Shown here piece by piece: positions 8,480 through 17,645 of a stretch of DNA of 64,000 nucleotides. Source of the stretch: Kribbella sp. VKM Ac-2569 (GTDB taxonomy: Bacteria; Actinomycetota; Actinomycetes; Propionibacteriales; Kribbellaceae); assembly GCF_004216905.1 (NCBI RefSeq), contig NZ_SGXJ01000006.1:372001-436000 (forward strand), in the 5' to 3' direction. Positions within the stretch are counted from its first letter, which is position 1, and every line of letters begins with the position of its first letter. Under the pieces are notes generated by a model. The model was not told the origin of the DNA. It saw only the letters and a list, made by a program, of their open reading frames with translations, and ran no database searches. A program made the translations under genes and the position numbers.

Positions 8480-9678
8480 CGCGCGAGGCCTTTCTGGTCG
8501 ATGGAGTCCGCACCCCGATCGGGCGATACGGCGGTGCGCTCGCCATGGTCCGTCCGGACGACCTCGCGGCGCACGCGATCTCGTCGCTGCTGAACCGGAC
8601 CGCGTTCGACCCGGCCCGGATCGACGACGTGATCCTCGGCTGTGCGAACCAGGCCGGCGAGGACAACCGGAACGTCGCACGGACGGCGGTGCTGCTCGCC
8701 GGGCTGCCGGACTCGGTCCCGGGGACGACGATCAACCGGCTGTGCGGGTCGGGCCTGGACGCGGTCGCGTACGCCGCCCGGTCGATCATTGCCGGAGACA
8801 ACGACATCGTGGTGGCCGGTGGCGTGGAGTCGATGTCGCGGGCGCCGTTCGTGATGCCGAAGGCAACGACCGCGTTCTCCCGGCAGGCGGAGGTCTTCGA
8901 CACCACGATCGGGTGGCGATTCGTCAATCCGGCACTGAAGGAGCAGTACGGGATCGACTCGATGCCGGAGACGGCCGAGAACGTCGCCGCGGAGTTCTCG
9001 ATCTCGCGCGAGGACCAGGACCTGTTCGCGTTGCGCTCGCAGCAGCGGGCCGCCAAGGCGCAGGCCAACGGGCGGCTGGCCGAGGAGATCGTTTCGGTCG
9101 ACGTACCGGGCAGGCGCGGAGCAGTCACTGTTGTTGATGTCGATGAGCATCCGCGCGAGACCTCGCTCGAAGCGCTTGCCGGTTTGAAGACTCCGTTCCG
9201 ATCGCCCGGGACGGTGACCGCGGGGAACGCGTCGGGAGTGAACGACGGGGCGGCGGCCTTGCTCGTGATGAGCGGTGAGGCTGTGGAGCAGTACGGCGTG
9301 ACGCCGTTGGCCCGGGTCGTGGGGACGGCCGCTGCCGGCGTACCGCCTCGGATCATGGGGATCGGGCCGGCGCCCGCGACGCGGAAGCTGCTCGATCGCA
9401 CCGGGGTCGCGTTGTCCGACATCGACGTGATCGAGTTGAACGAGGCATTCGCGGCGCAGTCGCTCGCCGTACTGCGGGAGCTCGGCCTGCCCGACGACGC
9501 CGAGCACGTCAACCCGAACGGCGGCGCCATCGCCCTCGGCCACCCGCTGGGGATGTCCGGCGCCCGCCTTGCTCTCACCGCGGCCCTGGAGCTTCGCCAC
9601 CGCGACGCCCGGTACGCGCTGGCCACCATGTGCATCGGCGTCGGCCAGGGCATCGCAACCCTGCTCGCCCGTCCTTAG
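8476..9678 (+). CDS. paaJ: 3-oxoadipyl-CoA/acetyl-CoA C-acyltransferase (thiolase), PaaJ type
   Basis: 400-residue thiolase that cleaves 3-oxoadipyl-CoA to succinyl-CoA and acetyl-CoA, the last step of phenylacetate breakdown. The acyl-accepting Cys is at residue 90 in R-L-C-G-S-G-L-D. The C-terminal motifs N-P-N-G-G-A-I-A-L-G-H-P-L-G and C-I-G-V-G-Q-G carry the catalytic His and second Cys. The ATG at 8476 overlaps the paaI stop (ATGA) and has a GAGGAG ribosome site. A longer upstream reading of this frame crosses paaI and is rejected. PcaF of the beta-ketoadipate pathway is closely related, but the paa neighbours favour PaaJ. Confidence 0.9.
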   Translation: MTREAFLVDGVRTPIGRYGGALAMVRPDDLAAHAISSLLNRTAFDPARIDDVILGCANQAGEDNRNVARTAVLLAGLPDSVPGTTINRLCGSGLDAVAYAARSIIAGDNDIVVAGGVESMSRAPFVMPKATTAFSRQAEVFDTTIGWRFVNPALKEQYGIDSMPETAENVAAEFSISREDQDLFALRSQQRAAKAQANGRLAEEIVSVDVPGRRGAVTVVDVDEHPRETSLEALAGLKTPFRSPGTVTAGNASGVNDGAAALLVMSGEAVEQYGVTPLARVVGTAAAGVPPRIMGIGPAPATRKLLDRTGVALSDIDVIELNEAFAAQSLAVLRELGLPDDAEHVNPNGGAIALGHPLGMSGARLALTAALELRHRDARYALATMCIGVGQGIATLLARP

Positions 9679-9688
9679 AGGAGTCTTC

Positions 9689-10984
9689 ATGTTCGGTGAG
9701 GCTTGTCCTGCGGAGTTGCGTGACGCCGGCGAGCAGTTGTCGGTCGACGAACTCCGGGCCCGTCAGCTGTCGTTGCTGCAGGCAACCGTACGGCGGGCGT
9801 ACGAGAACGTCCCGCATTACCAGGCCGCGTTGGACGCGGTCGGGTTCAAGCCCGGCGACCTTACTGATTTGAGCGATCTGAGCCGGTTGCCGTTCACGGC
9901 GAAGAAGGATCTGCGCGACAACTACCCGTTCGGTATGTTCGCCGTACCGCGGACCGAGGTTGCGCGGGTGCACGCGTCGTCCGGTACGACGGGACGCCCG
10001 ACGGTGGTCGGCTACACGAAGAACGACCTGGACAACTGGGCCGATCTGATGGCGCGATCGATCCGCGCGGCCGGTGGGCGCGCGGGCGATGTCTGTCATG
10101 TCGCCTACGGGTACGGCCTGTTCACCGGCGGACTGGGTGCGCACTACGGCGCCGAGCGGCTCGGGTGCACCGTCGTACCGGTCTCCGGCGGGATGACCGA
10201 GCGGCAGGTGGACCTGATCCGCGACTTCGGCGCCCGGATCATCATGGTCACGCCGTCGTACTTCCTCTCGATCGTCGACGAGATGGACGCCCGCGGGCTC
10301 GATCCGCGGGACACGTCGCTGCGGATCGGGATCTTCGGCGCCGAACCGTGGACCGAGCAGATGCGCACCGAGGTCGAGGAACGCACCGGCATCCACGCCG
10401 TCGACATCTACGGACTGTCCGAGGTGATGGGGCCTGGCGTCGCGCAGGAATGCGTGGAGACAAAGGACGGCCTGCACATCTGGGAGGACCACTTCTACCC
10501 GGAGATCATCGACCCTGTCACCGGCGAAGTACTTCCCGACGGCTCCGAAGGCGAACTGGTCTTCACCACGTTGACCAAGGAAGCCTTCCCGGTACTGCGC
10601 TACCGCACAAGGGATCTGACCCGGTTGATGCCGGGGACGGCCCGCCCCGGCCTGCGCCGCATGGAGAAGATCACCGGCCGCACCGACGACATGATGATCG
10701 TCCGCGGCGTCAACGTCTTCCCCACCCAGATCGAAGAACAGATCCTCCTGGTCGAAGGCCTCACCCCGCACTACCTCTGCGTCCTCACCCGCCCCAACCG
10801 CCTCGACGAACTAACCGTCCAGGTAGAAGCCGCCCCCGACCTCACCGACCGAGCAGCCGCGGCCACCACCTTGTCCCGCCGGATCAAGGACCGGGTAGGC
10901 GTCACCGCCACCGTCGAGATCCTCGACCCCCACGCCCTGGAACGCTCCCTAGGCAAGGCCAAACGCATCAAGGACAACCGCTAA
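9689..10984 (+). CDS. paaK: Phenylacetate--CoA ligase PaaK
   Basis: 431-residue AMP-forming ligase that activates phenylacetate with ATP and CoA, the entry step of the pathway. The nucleotide-binding loop A-S-S-G-T-T-G-R-P-T is at residues 96-105, and the C-terminal AMP-binding domain contains the R-T-D-D-M-M-I-V-R-G-V-N hinge. The length fits PaaK (430-440). The start is ATG 9689 after GAGGAG, 10 bases past the thiolase stop. Its TAA stop lies inside the left arm of a long terminator hairpin. No epoxidase genes paaABCDE are in the window. Confidence 0.94.
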   Translation: MFGEACPAELRDAGEQLSVDELRARQLSLLQATVRRAYENVPHYQAALDAVGFKPGDLTDLSDLSRLPFTAKKDLRDNYPFGMFAVPRTEVARVHASSGTTGRPTVVGYTKNDLDNWADLMARSIRAAGGRAGDVCHVAYGYGLFTGGLGAHYGAERLGCTVVPVSGGMTERQVDLIRDFGARIIMVTPSYFLSIVDEMDARGLDPRDTSLRIGIFGAEPWTEQMRTEVEERTGIHAVDIYGLSEVMGPGVAQECVETKDGLHIWEDHFYPEIIDPVTGEVLPDGSEGELVFTTLTKEAFPVLRYRTRDLTRLMPGTARPGLRRMEKITGRTDDMMIVRGVNVFPTQIEEQILLVEGLTPHYLCVLTRPNRLDELTVQVEAAPDLTDRAAAATTLSRRIKDRVGVTATVEILDPHALERSLGKAKRIKDNR

Positions 10985-11072
10985 GGACAGGAGGTAGTCG
11001 CCTGATGCGCCGCGCGGCCGCCTGGCTGAGGCGGGAGCGGTCGAGCGGCGGCCGACTACTTCCTGTCCTTAG
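10981..11072. terminator. Long bidirectional hairpin between convergent genes
   Basis: A 20-nt arm at 10981-11000 pairs with 11053-11072 at 19 of 20 positions, the exception being a wobble. The 52-nt loop itself contains a 6-bp hairpin (CCGCCT/AGGCGG). The left arm includes the paaK TAA stop and the right arm ends one base before the stop of the opposing DUF433 gene, so it can terminate both. There is no T-run, as is common in high-GC actinomycetes. Confidence 0.7.
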
Positions 11073-11073
11073 C

Positions 11074-11757
11074 TCAGAGCAAGGAGTCCGGTGGGGTTTC
11101 GTGGGGGCGGGTTTTGTGGAAGGCGGGTGGGCGGATGTGGGGGCGGACCAGGGCTTCCACCTCGAAGTCCTCGAGGTTGAACTTGGTGGCGATTTCTCGG
11201 TACGGCGCGCCGGTGCGGACCTGGTCGATGACATCTTCTACGCGGACGTCCTCGACCATCGGGCGGCCGTGGGAGCGTTCGGGGTCCACGATCACGTCGA
11301 TGTCGTGGTAGATCACCAGCCGCAGAGTTCCGGCGTACCCGTCGTCTGACCAGCCGATCGCGGCTGAGCCGCGGCGCAGGACGCCGGGGAAGCCGCCCTG
11401 GCTGTCGCGGATCCGTTCCCAGCCCTGTTCGCGGCCCTCGGCGGCGATCTCGACCAGCAGGTCGCGGCCGTCGTGGGCGAGACCCGACCAGGCCAGCGGA
11501 TAGCGCCGGCCGGCCCGGGACCGCAGGGCGATGGCGGCTTCGCCGATCGCGTGCAAGGACAGGCCGGTACGACGCAGGTGCCGGAGCATATGCGTCTCGA
11601 CCAGACCGGCGAACGTGATCGTTGGCTCGCCGCGGCTCCCGCTACTCGCCTCCAGCGCTCCCGACCGCAACCAGTCCCCGAGCGTCGTAGCCGGCAGCCC
11701 AAGGTGCAGCGCGGCCTCAGCCCGCGTGTACAAGGGCAGGTCGAACCGTGGATCCAC
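11074..11757 (-). CDS. DUF433 domain protein with MerR-like HTH, VapB45-like
   Basis: 227 residues. The N-terminal part (about 8-60) looks like a winged HTH of MerR type (Y-T-R-A-E-A-A-L-H-L, then a strand rich in Thr/Phe). The C-terminal 60 residues match DUF433 (R-P-M-V-E-D-V-R-V-E-D-V, then Y-R-E-I-A-T-K-F-N-L). This architecture is that of Mycobacterium tuberculosis VapB45, an antitoxin that partners a PIN-family-like VapC45 (family knowledge). No toxin gene is adjacent: downstream is the convergent paaK and upstream a truncated DinB gene. It may be an orphan antitoxin or a DNA-binding regulator. Confidence 0.75.
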   Translation of the reverse strand: MDPRFDLPLYTRAEAALHLGLPATTLGDWLRSGALEASSGSRGEPTITFAGLVETHMLRHLRRTGLSLHAIGEAAIALRSRAGRRYPLAWSGLAHDGRDLLVEIAAEGREQGWERIRDSQGGFPGVLRRGSAAIGWSDDGYAGTLRLVIYHDIDVIVDPERSHGRPMVEDVRVEDVIDQVRTGAPYREIATKFNLEDFEVEALVRPHIRPPAFHKTRPHETPPDSLL

Positions 11758-11877
11758 GTCTCACCTCTCAGCGAAGGCGGTCGCCGACCCAACGAGCATG
11801 CCATCCCACCAGCCGACCTTGAGCACCCACCAACCAGTTCGGCCCGCGGAAAATGGTTGGTGCGTGCCCAAAGTGGA

Positions 11878-12248
11878 GCTGTACGGTGCGCGCGCATCTC
11901 CGCTGGAACGAGTACTCCTGGTTCCAGCTCAACGTGATGGGCGTACCCGACACCGGACAGACGCCCTGGACCGAGGGCGGCCATCCGGACGCGGAGATGC
12001 TCGTCGACGACATTCCGCTCGCCCAGCTGCTCGACGAGTACGACGCCGAGTGCGCGCGCTCCAACGAGACCATTGCGGACCTCTCGCTGGACACCGTCGA
12101 ACAGGGTCCCTACGCCGGCAAAGGTGAGGCCGCCTCGCTGCGGTACGTGCTCTGCCACATGATCGAGGAGACCGCCCGGCACGTCGGTCATCTCGACATC
12201 ATCAGGGAACTGATCGACGGCGCTACGGGGTACACCAAGCTGGGCTGA
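11878..12248 (+). pseudogene. DinB/DUF664 family protein, N-terminally truncated
   Basis: The frame reads H-L-R-W-N-E-Y-S-W-F and later L-L-D-E-Y-D-A-E-C-A-R-S-N-E and H-M-I-E-E-T-A-R-H-V-G-H-L-D, the C-terminal two thirds of a DUF664/DinB-like helical protein. Intact family members are about 165-170 residues and begin with an E-R-x-x-L-x-x-W-L helix, which is missing here: only about 123 recognisable residues remain and no convincing start lies at the right place (a GTG near 11887 or an upstream frame ATG at 11853 are the options). Probably a decayed gene or a shortened derivative. A related remnant with a different defect lies at 63426. Confidence 0.6.
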
Positions 12249-12335
12249 GGCTCGAGGGCGGTGACCCGGTTACGCGCGGGCCGAGGGGTGGATAGGATGT
12301 CCGGGATCTGGCACGGGGTAGCGACAAGAGGTGTG

Positions 12336-12962
12336 ATGAGGGAACCCTCCGTACGCCGTTATTCCGGGCGGTCAGTCGAGGAGTGGAAGGCCGCGCGCCG
12401 GGAACGGCTACTGGCTGCTGCGCTCGAACTCTTCGGGACCGAAGGATATCCGGCGACATCCGTGGAACGCCTGTGCACACAGGCGAAAGTGTCCACGCGG
12501 CACTTCTACCACGAGTTCCAGAACAAGGAAGCGGTGCTCCTCGCGGTGCACGCGCAGGTGATCGAGCTGGCGGTCCGGACCACCGGGGACGCGCTCCGCC
12601 GGACAGCCGACCGGCCGGTGCGGGAGCGGATCGCCGCGGCCGTCGACTCGTACCTGCGCACCATCATGGCCGACCTCCGGCGGGCCCGGATCTCGTTCGT
12701 CGAGGTGGTCGGCACCAGCCCGGCGGTCGAGGAGCAGCGGATCGCGTTCCGGGAGCTGCTGATCCGCAACGTGCAGGCCCTCGGCGACTCCGCGGTCGAG
12801 CGCGGCGAGATCAAGCGCAAGGACTTCCGGTTCCTCGCGCTGGCGTTCTTCGGCGCGGTGAACACCGTCGTCTACGACTGGATGCTCACCGACCCCCGGC
12901 CACCGGAGCAGAAGGTCCAGCAGTCCCTCCGCGACCTGGCGGTCCAGCTCATCACGGCTTAG
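12336..12962 (+). CDS. TetR family transcriptional regulator
   Basis: 208 residues from ATG 12336. A basic N-terminus precedes a standard TetR HTH (about residues 17-63) with F-G-T-E-G-Y-P-A-T-S-V and T-R-H-F-Y-H-E-F, the recognition helix signature. The C-terminal domain (about 70-205) is helical and resembles TetR_C regulators of fatty-acid or multidrug genes. In-frame upstream starts exist but extend into a non-conserved region. The stop overlaps the stop of the opposing SARP gene, so the two are strictly convergent. The target is unknown. Confidence 0.88.
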   Translation: MREPSVRRYSGRSVEEWKAARRERLLAAALELFGTEGYPATSVERLCTQAKVSTRHFYHEFQNKEAVLLAVHAQVIELAVRTTGDALRRTADRPVRERIAAAVDSYLRTIMADLRRARISFVEVVGTSPAVEEQRIAFRELLIRNVQALGDSAVERGEIKRKDFRFLALAFFGAVNTVVYDWMLTDPRPPEQKVQQSLRDLAVQLITA

Positions 12963-15900
12963 TCGGTGGTGTAGCGCTTTCGGAGTTCGGCGACGGCGTC
13001 GGCGCGGGTCAGGGCGGCGCCTTCGCCGTACGCTGTCTCGTACGGTTCGTTGCCCAGGGCATCGCGCAGTCCGTCGACGAGCCGCTGTACGTCGGCGTCC
13101 GGGATCGCCCGCGTGCCCTTGATCGCCGCCGCGAGACCGAGCGTGCGAGCGGCCGCCGCCAGCTCGGCGGTGCGAGTCCCGGCAGCCAGCACCAGCGCGT
13201 CGGTCGACGCCTCGACAACGGCTGCCGCGACCGGCATGTCCTCGGTGCTGAGCGCCAGCCCGACCGCTTCCCGTCCGCGCCGCTGTGCTTCCTCGACCTC
13301 GCCGGTGGACGCGTAGATCCGGCTGAGCTGCGAGAGGACCATCGCCTGTCCATGCGGCGCCACGCGCTCCGCCACGAGATCGAGCATCGAGTAGGCCCGC
13401 TCCGCGAGCTCCTTGGCCTCGTCGAAGTTGCCGCTGCGGTGCGCCAGTCGCGCCAGTCCTATGTACGCCATTGTCTGGCCGCCCTGGGATCCGGTTTCCT
13501 CGGACAGCCGGATGGCACGCTCCAGATCGGCGCGGGCGCCGTCGTGGTCACCGAGCTCGATGCGGCTCATCGCGCAGCCGCCGAGCAGTTGCGCGACGCC
13601 GTCCGTCGTACCGAGCTCCTCGACCAGCCGGAGTGCCTCGAGCAGTGACTCCAGGGCTTTGTCGTGCTCCGCGTGGCTGGCCTGGTAGCCGGCGAGTCCG
13701 CGCAGCGCCATCGACGAACCGAAGCGGTCGCCGAGCTCGCGGAAGCCGTCGAGCGCGATCGTCAGGGTGGCCGCCATCTCGTCGACCTCGCCCTCGTTCT
13801 CGCGGAACATCGCGCTCGTCATCAGGCCCATGTTCCGGATCCACGGATCCGGGTGCCGGGACGCGGCCTCGAGCTCGGCGAAGCAGGTCGCCTTGTCCCG
13901 CCGGATCGCCGCCCAGATCGCATTGGTGAACAGTCCGATCCCGGAGTCGACGAGGATCCGGTGCCGCCGGGTCATCCAGCGGACCGTGGCGAGTCCACGG
14001 ATCATCTGCTGGAACGATGTGGACGGCTCCCGCTCGGTGGACATCCGGCCGAGCGCGAGCAGGTACAGCGCCTCGGCCTTGTCCAGCGGAACGCTCTTGC
14101 CCGGTACGGCGAGGGCGGCCTGCATCCAGCTCACCGCTTCGGCCGGGCGGCCGCTCATCGTCCAGTACTCCCCCAGTACGGCGACCATCTGGACGGCGAC
14201 CCGCGCCGACCCGATGTCGATCGCCGTCCGGAGCGCGTCGATCAGGTTCTCGTTGTCGGCGGTCAGCCGGGCGATCCACTCGATCTGCTCACCGGTCCGA
14301 AACTTCGGCCGAGCCCTACGCAGCATGCGGCTGAAGTACATCGTGTGCGCGTGCCGGAACCGGTCGTACTCACCCGAGGCCTTCAGCTGCTCCGCGCCGT
14401 ACGCACGGACCGTCTCCAGCATCCGGTAGCGCACGGACCGTTCGTCGGCCGCCGCCTCGACGAGTGACTTGTCCACAAGGGATGCGAGTACGCCGAGCAC
14501 GGACTCGGCGGGGATGCTCTCGTCGCTGCAGATCTGCTCGGCCGCATCGAGTGTTGCGCCGCCGGAGAACAGTGAGAGTCGCCGGGCTACCGCCTGCTCG
14601 TCCGGGTCGAGCAGGTCCCAGCTCCACTCCACGACCGCCCGCAGCGTCTGGTGACGTGGCAGTGCCGTCCGGGAACCGCTGGTGAGCAGCCGGAACCGGT
14701 CCGCGAGCCGGTCCACGATCTGCGGTGGGTTGAGCGCCCGCAGCCGAGCGGCCGCCAGCTCGATCGCCAGGGGCATCCCGTCGAGCCGCCTGCAGATCTC
14801 TGCGACCGCCTCCCGGTTGGCGTCGGTCAGCTGGAAGTCAGGACGTACGGCGCGGGCGCGGTCGACGAACAACTGCATCGCGGGGTACTCGTCGGTGAGC
14901 GAGTCCTCTGGAGGCAGACCGAGAGGACCGACAGGATGCAGGTGCTCACCGGGGATGCTCAACGGCTCGCGGCTGGTGGTCAGGACGCGGAGCCGCGGGC
15001 ACGAGGCCAGCAGCGAGTCGACCATGCCGGCGACCTCTTGGACGAGATGCTCGCAGTTGTCGAGGACGAGCAGGATCCGGCGGTCGCCGATGACCTCGAC
15101 AAGGCGCAGGGTCGCGGCGCGGCTCGTTGGAACGTGTTTCGGCGCCCCGAAAGGTGTCGACGGCAGGTCGACGTACTCGCTGGCACCGAGAGTAGACAGG
15201 ACCGCAGGCGCCACGTCGGCCGAGTCACCGAGCGGTGCGAGCTCTACGAACCAGATGCCGTCGCCGGACTGGCTTACGAGCGTCCTACCGGTCTCAGTGG
15301 CCAGTCTGGTCTTGCCGGCGCCACCTGGCCCGACCATGGTCACCAGACGGGTCCCGTTGCTCAGCAGACGCGTCAGCTCCGCCACGTCCTCGCGACGGCC
15401 GACAAAGCTGGTCATCGGCGCGCGCAGATTGCTGCGGGGCGCTGCTAGCACCGACACGGTGGCTGTCTTCGCAGTCGGATCTACTGCGGCGCCACGCAGT
15501 ACCGAGACATGCAGGTCCCGCAGGCGGGTGCCGGGGTCGGCTCCGAGTTCGTCAGCCAGGGTGGTCCGGATACGTTCGTACGCCGCCAACGCTTCCGCCT
15601 GGCGGCCGTCGGCGTACAGGGAGCGGATGAGGAGCTCGTGCACGCGCTCGCGGAGCGGGTGGGTGACGGCGAGCTGTTCGAGGTCGGTGATCAGGTCGCG
15701 GGCGTGACCGCAGCTGACGGCGGCCTCGGCCTGGTCCTCCGCGGCGGCGAGGCGCAGCTCGGCCAGCCGGTCTGTCTCGACCGGGGCGAACGGGAGGTCG
15801 CGCAGGTCGGTGAGGGCGTCCCCGCGCCACAGTTTCTCGGCCTGCGTGAGGAGCGTGTGCGCCTGCTCCGGGTCGGACGTGAGGAACGCACGCCCCCGCC

Positions 15901-16219
15901 GTACCAGCTCCTCGAACTGGAGGGCGTCGACGCAGTCCGGGCCGATCGTCAGCGTGTAGCCCGCCGGACCGGACTGGACGGAGATGCTCGACTCGGTGGC
16001 CGGCAGGCTCGCCCGCAGGCGGGACACGAGCGACTGCAGAGCGTTCGCACTCGGAGCCTCACTGCCCCACAGCCCGTCGACCAGGGTCTCGACGCTGACC
16101 GGCCGGCCCGCGCTCAACGCGAGGCGCGCGAGCAGTCCGCGCAGGCGGACGCCGCGGATGTCGAGCGGAGTCCCATCGGCCGCCCACATCGCGAGAGGCC
16201 CAAGCACCGCTATGCGCAC
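12959..16219 (-). CDS. AfsR/SARP-type regulator with BTAD, NB-ARC ATPase and TPR-like repeats
   Basis: Large regulator of about 1086 residues. Residues 1-85 are an OmpR-like winged helix (V-L-G-P-L near the start), 90-240 the bacterial transcriptional activation domain, and about 275-600 a STAND-type NTPase with Walker A G-P-G-G-A-G-K-T at 297-304 and D-N-C-E-H further on. The remainder is helical repeats. Such proteins activate secondary metabolism or morphological genes when the ATPase switches state (family knowledge). GTG 16219 is chosen because SARPs begin just before V-L-G-P-L; TTG 16249 and ATG 16237 are alternatives. No biosynthetic cluster is adjacent, so its target is elsewhere or unknown. 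Confidence 0.88.
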   Translation of the reverse strand: MRIAVLGPLAMWAADGTPLDIRGVRLRGLLARLALSAGRPVSVETLVDGLWGSEAPSANALQSLVSRLRASLPATESSISVQSGPAGYTLTIGPDCVDALQFEELVRRGRAFLTSDPEQAHTLLTQAEKLWRGDALTDLRDLPFAPVETDRLAELRLAAAEDQAEAAVSCGHARDLITDLEQLAVTHPLRERVHELLIRSLYADGRQAEALAAYERIRTTLADELGADPGTRLRDLHVSVLRGAAVDPTAKTATVSVLAAPRSNLRAPMTSFVGRREDVAELTRLLSNGTRLVTMVGPGGAGKTRLATETGRTLVSQSGDGIWFVELAPLGDSADVAPAVLSTLGASEYVDLPSTPFGAPKHVPTSRAATLRLVEVIGDRRILLVLDNCEHLVQEVAGMVDSLLASCPRLRVLTTSREPLSIPGEHLHPVGPLGLPPEDSLTDEYPAMQLFVDRARAVRPDFQLTDANREAVAEICRRLDGMPLAIELAAARLRALNPPQIVDRLADRFRLLTSGSRTALPRHQTLRAVVEWSWDLLDPDEQAVARRLSLFSGGATLDAAEQICSDESIPAESVLGVLASLVDKSLVEAAADERSVRYRMLETVRAYGAEQLKASGEYDRFRHAHTMYFSRMLRRARPKFRTGEQIEWIARLTADNENLIDALRTAIDIGSARVAVQMVAVLGEYWTMSGRPAEAVSWMQAALAVPGKSVPLDKAEALYLLALGRMSTEREPSTSFQQMIRGLATVRWMTRRHRILVDSGIGLFTNAIWAAIRRDKATCFAELEAASRHPDPWIRNMGLMTSAMFRENEGEVDEMAATLTIALDGFRELGDRFGSSMALRGLAGYQASHAEHDKALESLLEALRLVEELGTTDGVAQLLGGCAMSRIELGDHDGARADLERAIRLSEETGSQGGQTMAYIGLARLAHRSGNFDEAKELAERAYSMLDLVAERVAPHGQAMVLSQLSRIYASTGEVEEAQRRGREAVGLALSTEDMPVAAAVVEASTDALVLAAGTRTAELAAAARTLGLAAAIKGTRAIPDADVQRLVDGLRDALGNEPYETAYGEGAALTRADAVAELRKRYTTD

Positions 16220-16292
16220 TCCACCAGCCTCGCACATCCGCCCGACCAAACACCCGTGCCTTTTGTCATTCCGGAGCTTAGGGTCGGGAGCC

Positions 16293-17645
16293 GTGACAGA
16301 AATCGCCGCGCAGACGCAGTTCGCGCTCTCCCGAATCGTCGCCGAACGTCAATCCAAGGGCCGGGTTCCCGGGGTGGTGGGCGCCGTCGCCCGCGCCGGG
16401 TCGCTCGCCTGGTCGACCGGGGTCGGGTCCGCCGACCTGGACAATCCCGGCGTACCGCCGACCGCGGACTCCCAGTTCCTGATCGCGTCGCAGAGCAAGA
16501 CGCTGACCGCGGTCACGATCATGGCGTTGCGTGACGAGGGCAAGCTCAGCCTCGACGACCCGATCGAGAAGCTCATCCCGGACAGCAAGCACGAGGGCAT
16601 CACTGTCCGGCAGATGCTCAGCCACGCCAGCGGGATGCAGCGCGAGCCGGTCGGCGACGTGTGGGACCTGATGAAGTTCCCGTCCCGCGACGAACTGGTG
16701 CCCGGCTGGAACGCCGCCGAGCGGATCGGCAAACCGCACCACCGGTTCCACTACTCGAACCTGGTGTTCTCGCTGCTCGGCGAGATCGTCGCGCGGATCG
16801 ACGGCCGGTCCTGGTACGACGCGGTCAAGGCGCGGATCCTGGACCCGCTGGAGATGCGCCGTACGACGGTCGGGATGGACGGCGGGCCGGCACAGACCGG
16901 GTATTACGTGCCGCCGTGGTCCGACGTACCGGTGCGGGAGCCGCTGCTCGACATCGGCGCGATGGACGCGTGCGGCGGGCTGGCGTCGACCGCGGAGGAC
17001 CTGGCGAAGTGGGCGATGTTCGTCGCGAACCCGGTCGACGAGGTGCTGTCGAAGGACACCCTGGACGAGATGTGCCAGGTGCAGATCATGGCCGATGTGG
17101 ACCGTTGGCAGCTGGCCTTCGGGCTCGGGTTCATGCTGCTGCGCCGCGGCGACCGGCTGTTCGTCGGCCACGACGGCGGCATGCCCGGCCACATCACGTC
17201 GACCTTCGTCGACCGCGCGTCCGGTACGGCGGGGATCGCGCTGTTCGGCGCCACGTCGTCGCCGGCTCCGAGCGCGCTGGCCACCGATCTGATCATCAAG
17301 GTCCTCGAGGACGACCCGCTCCCACCGGACGTCTGGGTTCCCGGCACCGAGGTCCCCGCCGAACTCGCCGGCGTCCTCGGCACCTGGTTCACCGAAGGCA
17401 GCCCGTTCGTGTTTTCGGTGAAGAACGGTGTACTCGAGGCCAAGTCCCCGGCCGCCGCCGAGTACCAGTCCCCCGCGGTCTTCGAACGGCTCTCCGAAGA
17501 CACCTACCGCACCGTCTCCGGCCGCGAAACCGGCGAACTCCTCCGCATCACCCGCAACCCCTCCGGCACCCCCACAAAGTTGCACTGGGCAACCTACCTC
17601 TGCACCCGAGAACCCCTGGCCTTCGCCGACATCACCCCGGGCTAG
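16293..17645 (+). CDS. Serine hydrolase, class C beta-lactamase family
   Basis: 450 residues from GTG 16293. The nucleophile motif S-Q-S-K is at residues 66-69, followed by H-Y-S-N-L about 85 residues later and H-D-G-G-M-P-G-H near residue 295. There is no signal peptide. The C-terminal 100 residues form an extra beta-rich domain. It is divergent from the SARP gene (73 bases) and convergent with the VOC gene: both stop codons lie in one shared CTAG at 17642-17645. It is a paralogue-level match to the hydrolase at 4816, not a tandem copy. Substrate unknown. Confidence 0.88.
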   Translation: MTEIAAQTQFALSRIVAERQSKGRVPGVVGAVARAGSLAWSTGVGSADLDNPGVPPTADSQFLIASQSKTLTAVTIMALRDEGKLSLDDPIEKLIPDSKHEGITVRQMLSHASGMQREPVGDVWDLMKFPSRDELVPGWNAAERIGKPHHRFHYSNLVFSLLGEIVARIDGRSWYDAVKARILDPLEMRRTTVGMDGGPAQTGYYVPPWSDVPVREPLLDIGAMDACGGLASTAEDLAKWAMFVANPVDEVLSKDTLDEMCQVQIMADVDRWQLAFGLGFMLLRRGDRLFVGHDGGMPGHITSTFVDRASGTAGIALFGATSSPAPSALATDLIIKVLEDDPLPPDVWVPGTEVPAELAGVLGTWFTEGSPFVFSVKNGVLEAKSPAAAEYQSPAVFERLSEDTYRTVSGRETGELLRITRNPSGTPTKLHWATYLCTREPLAFADITPG

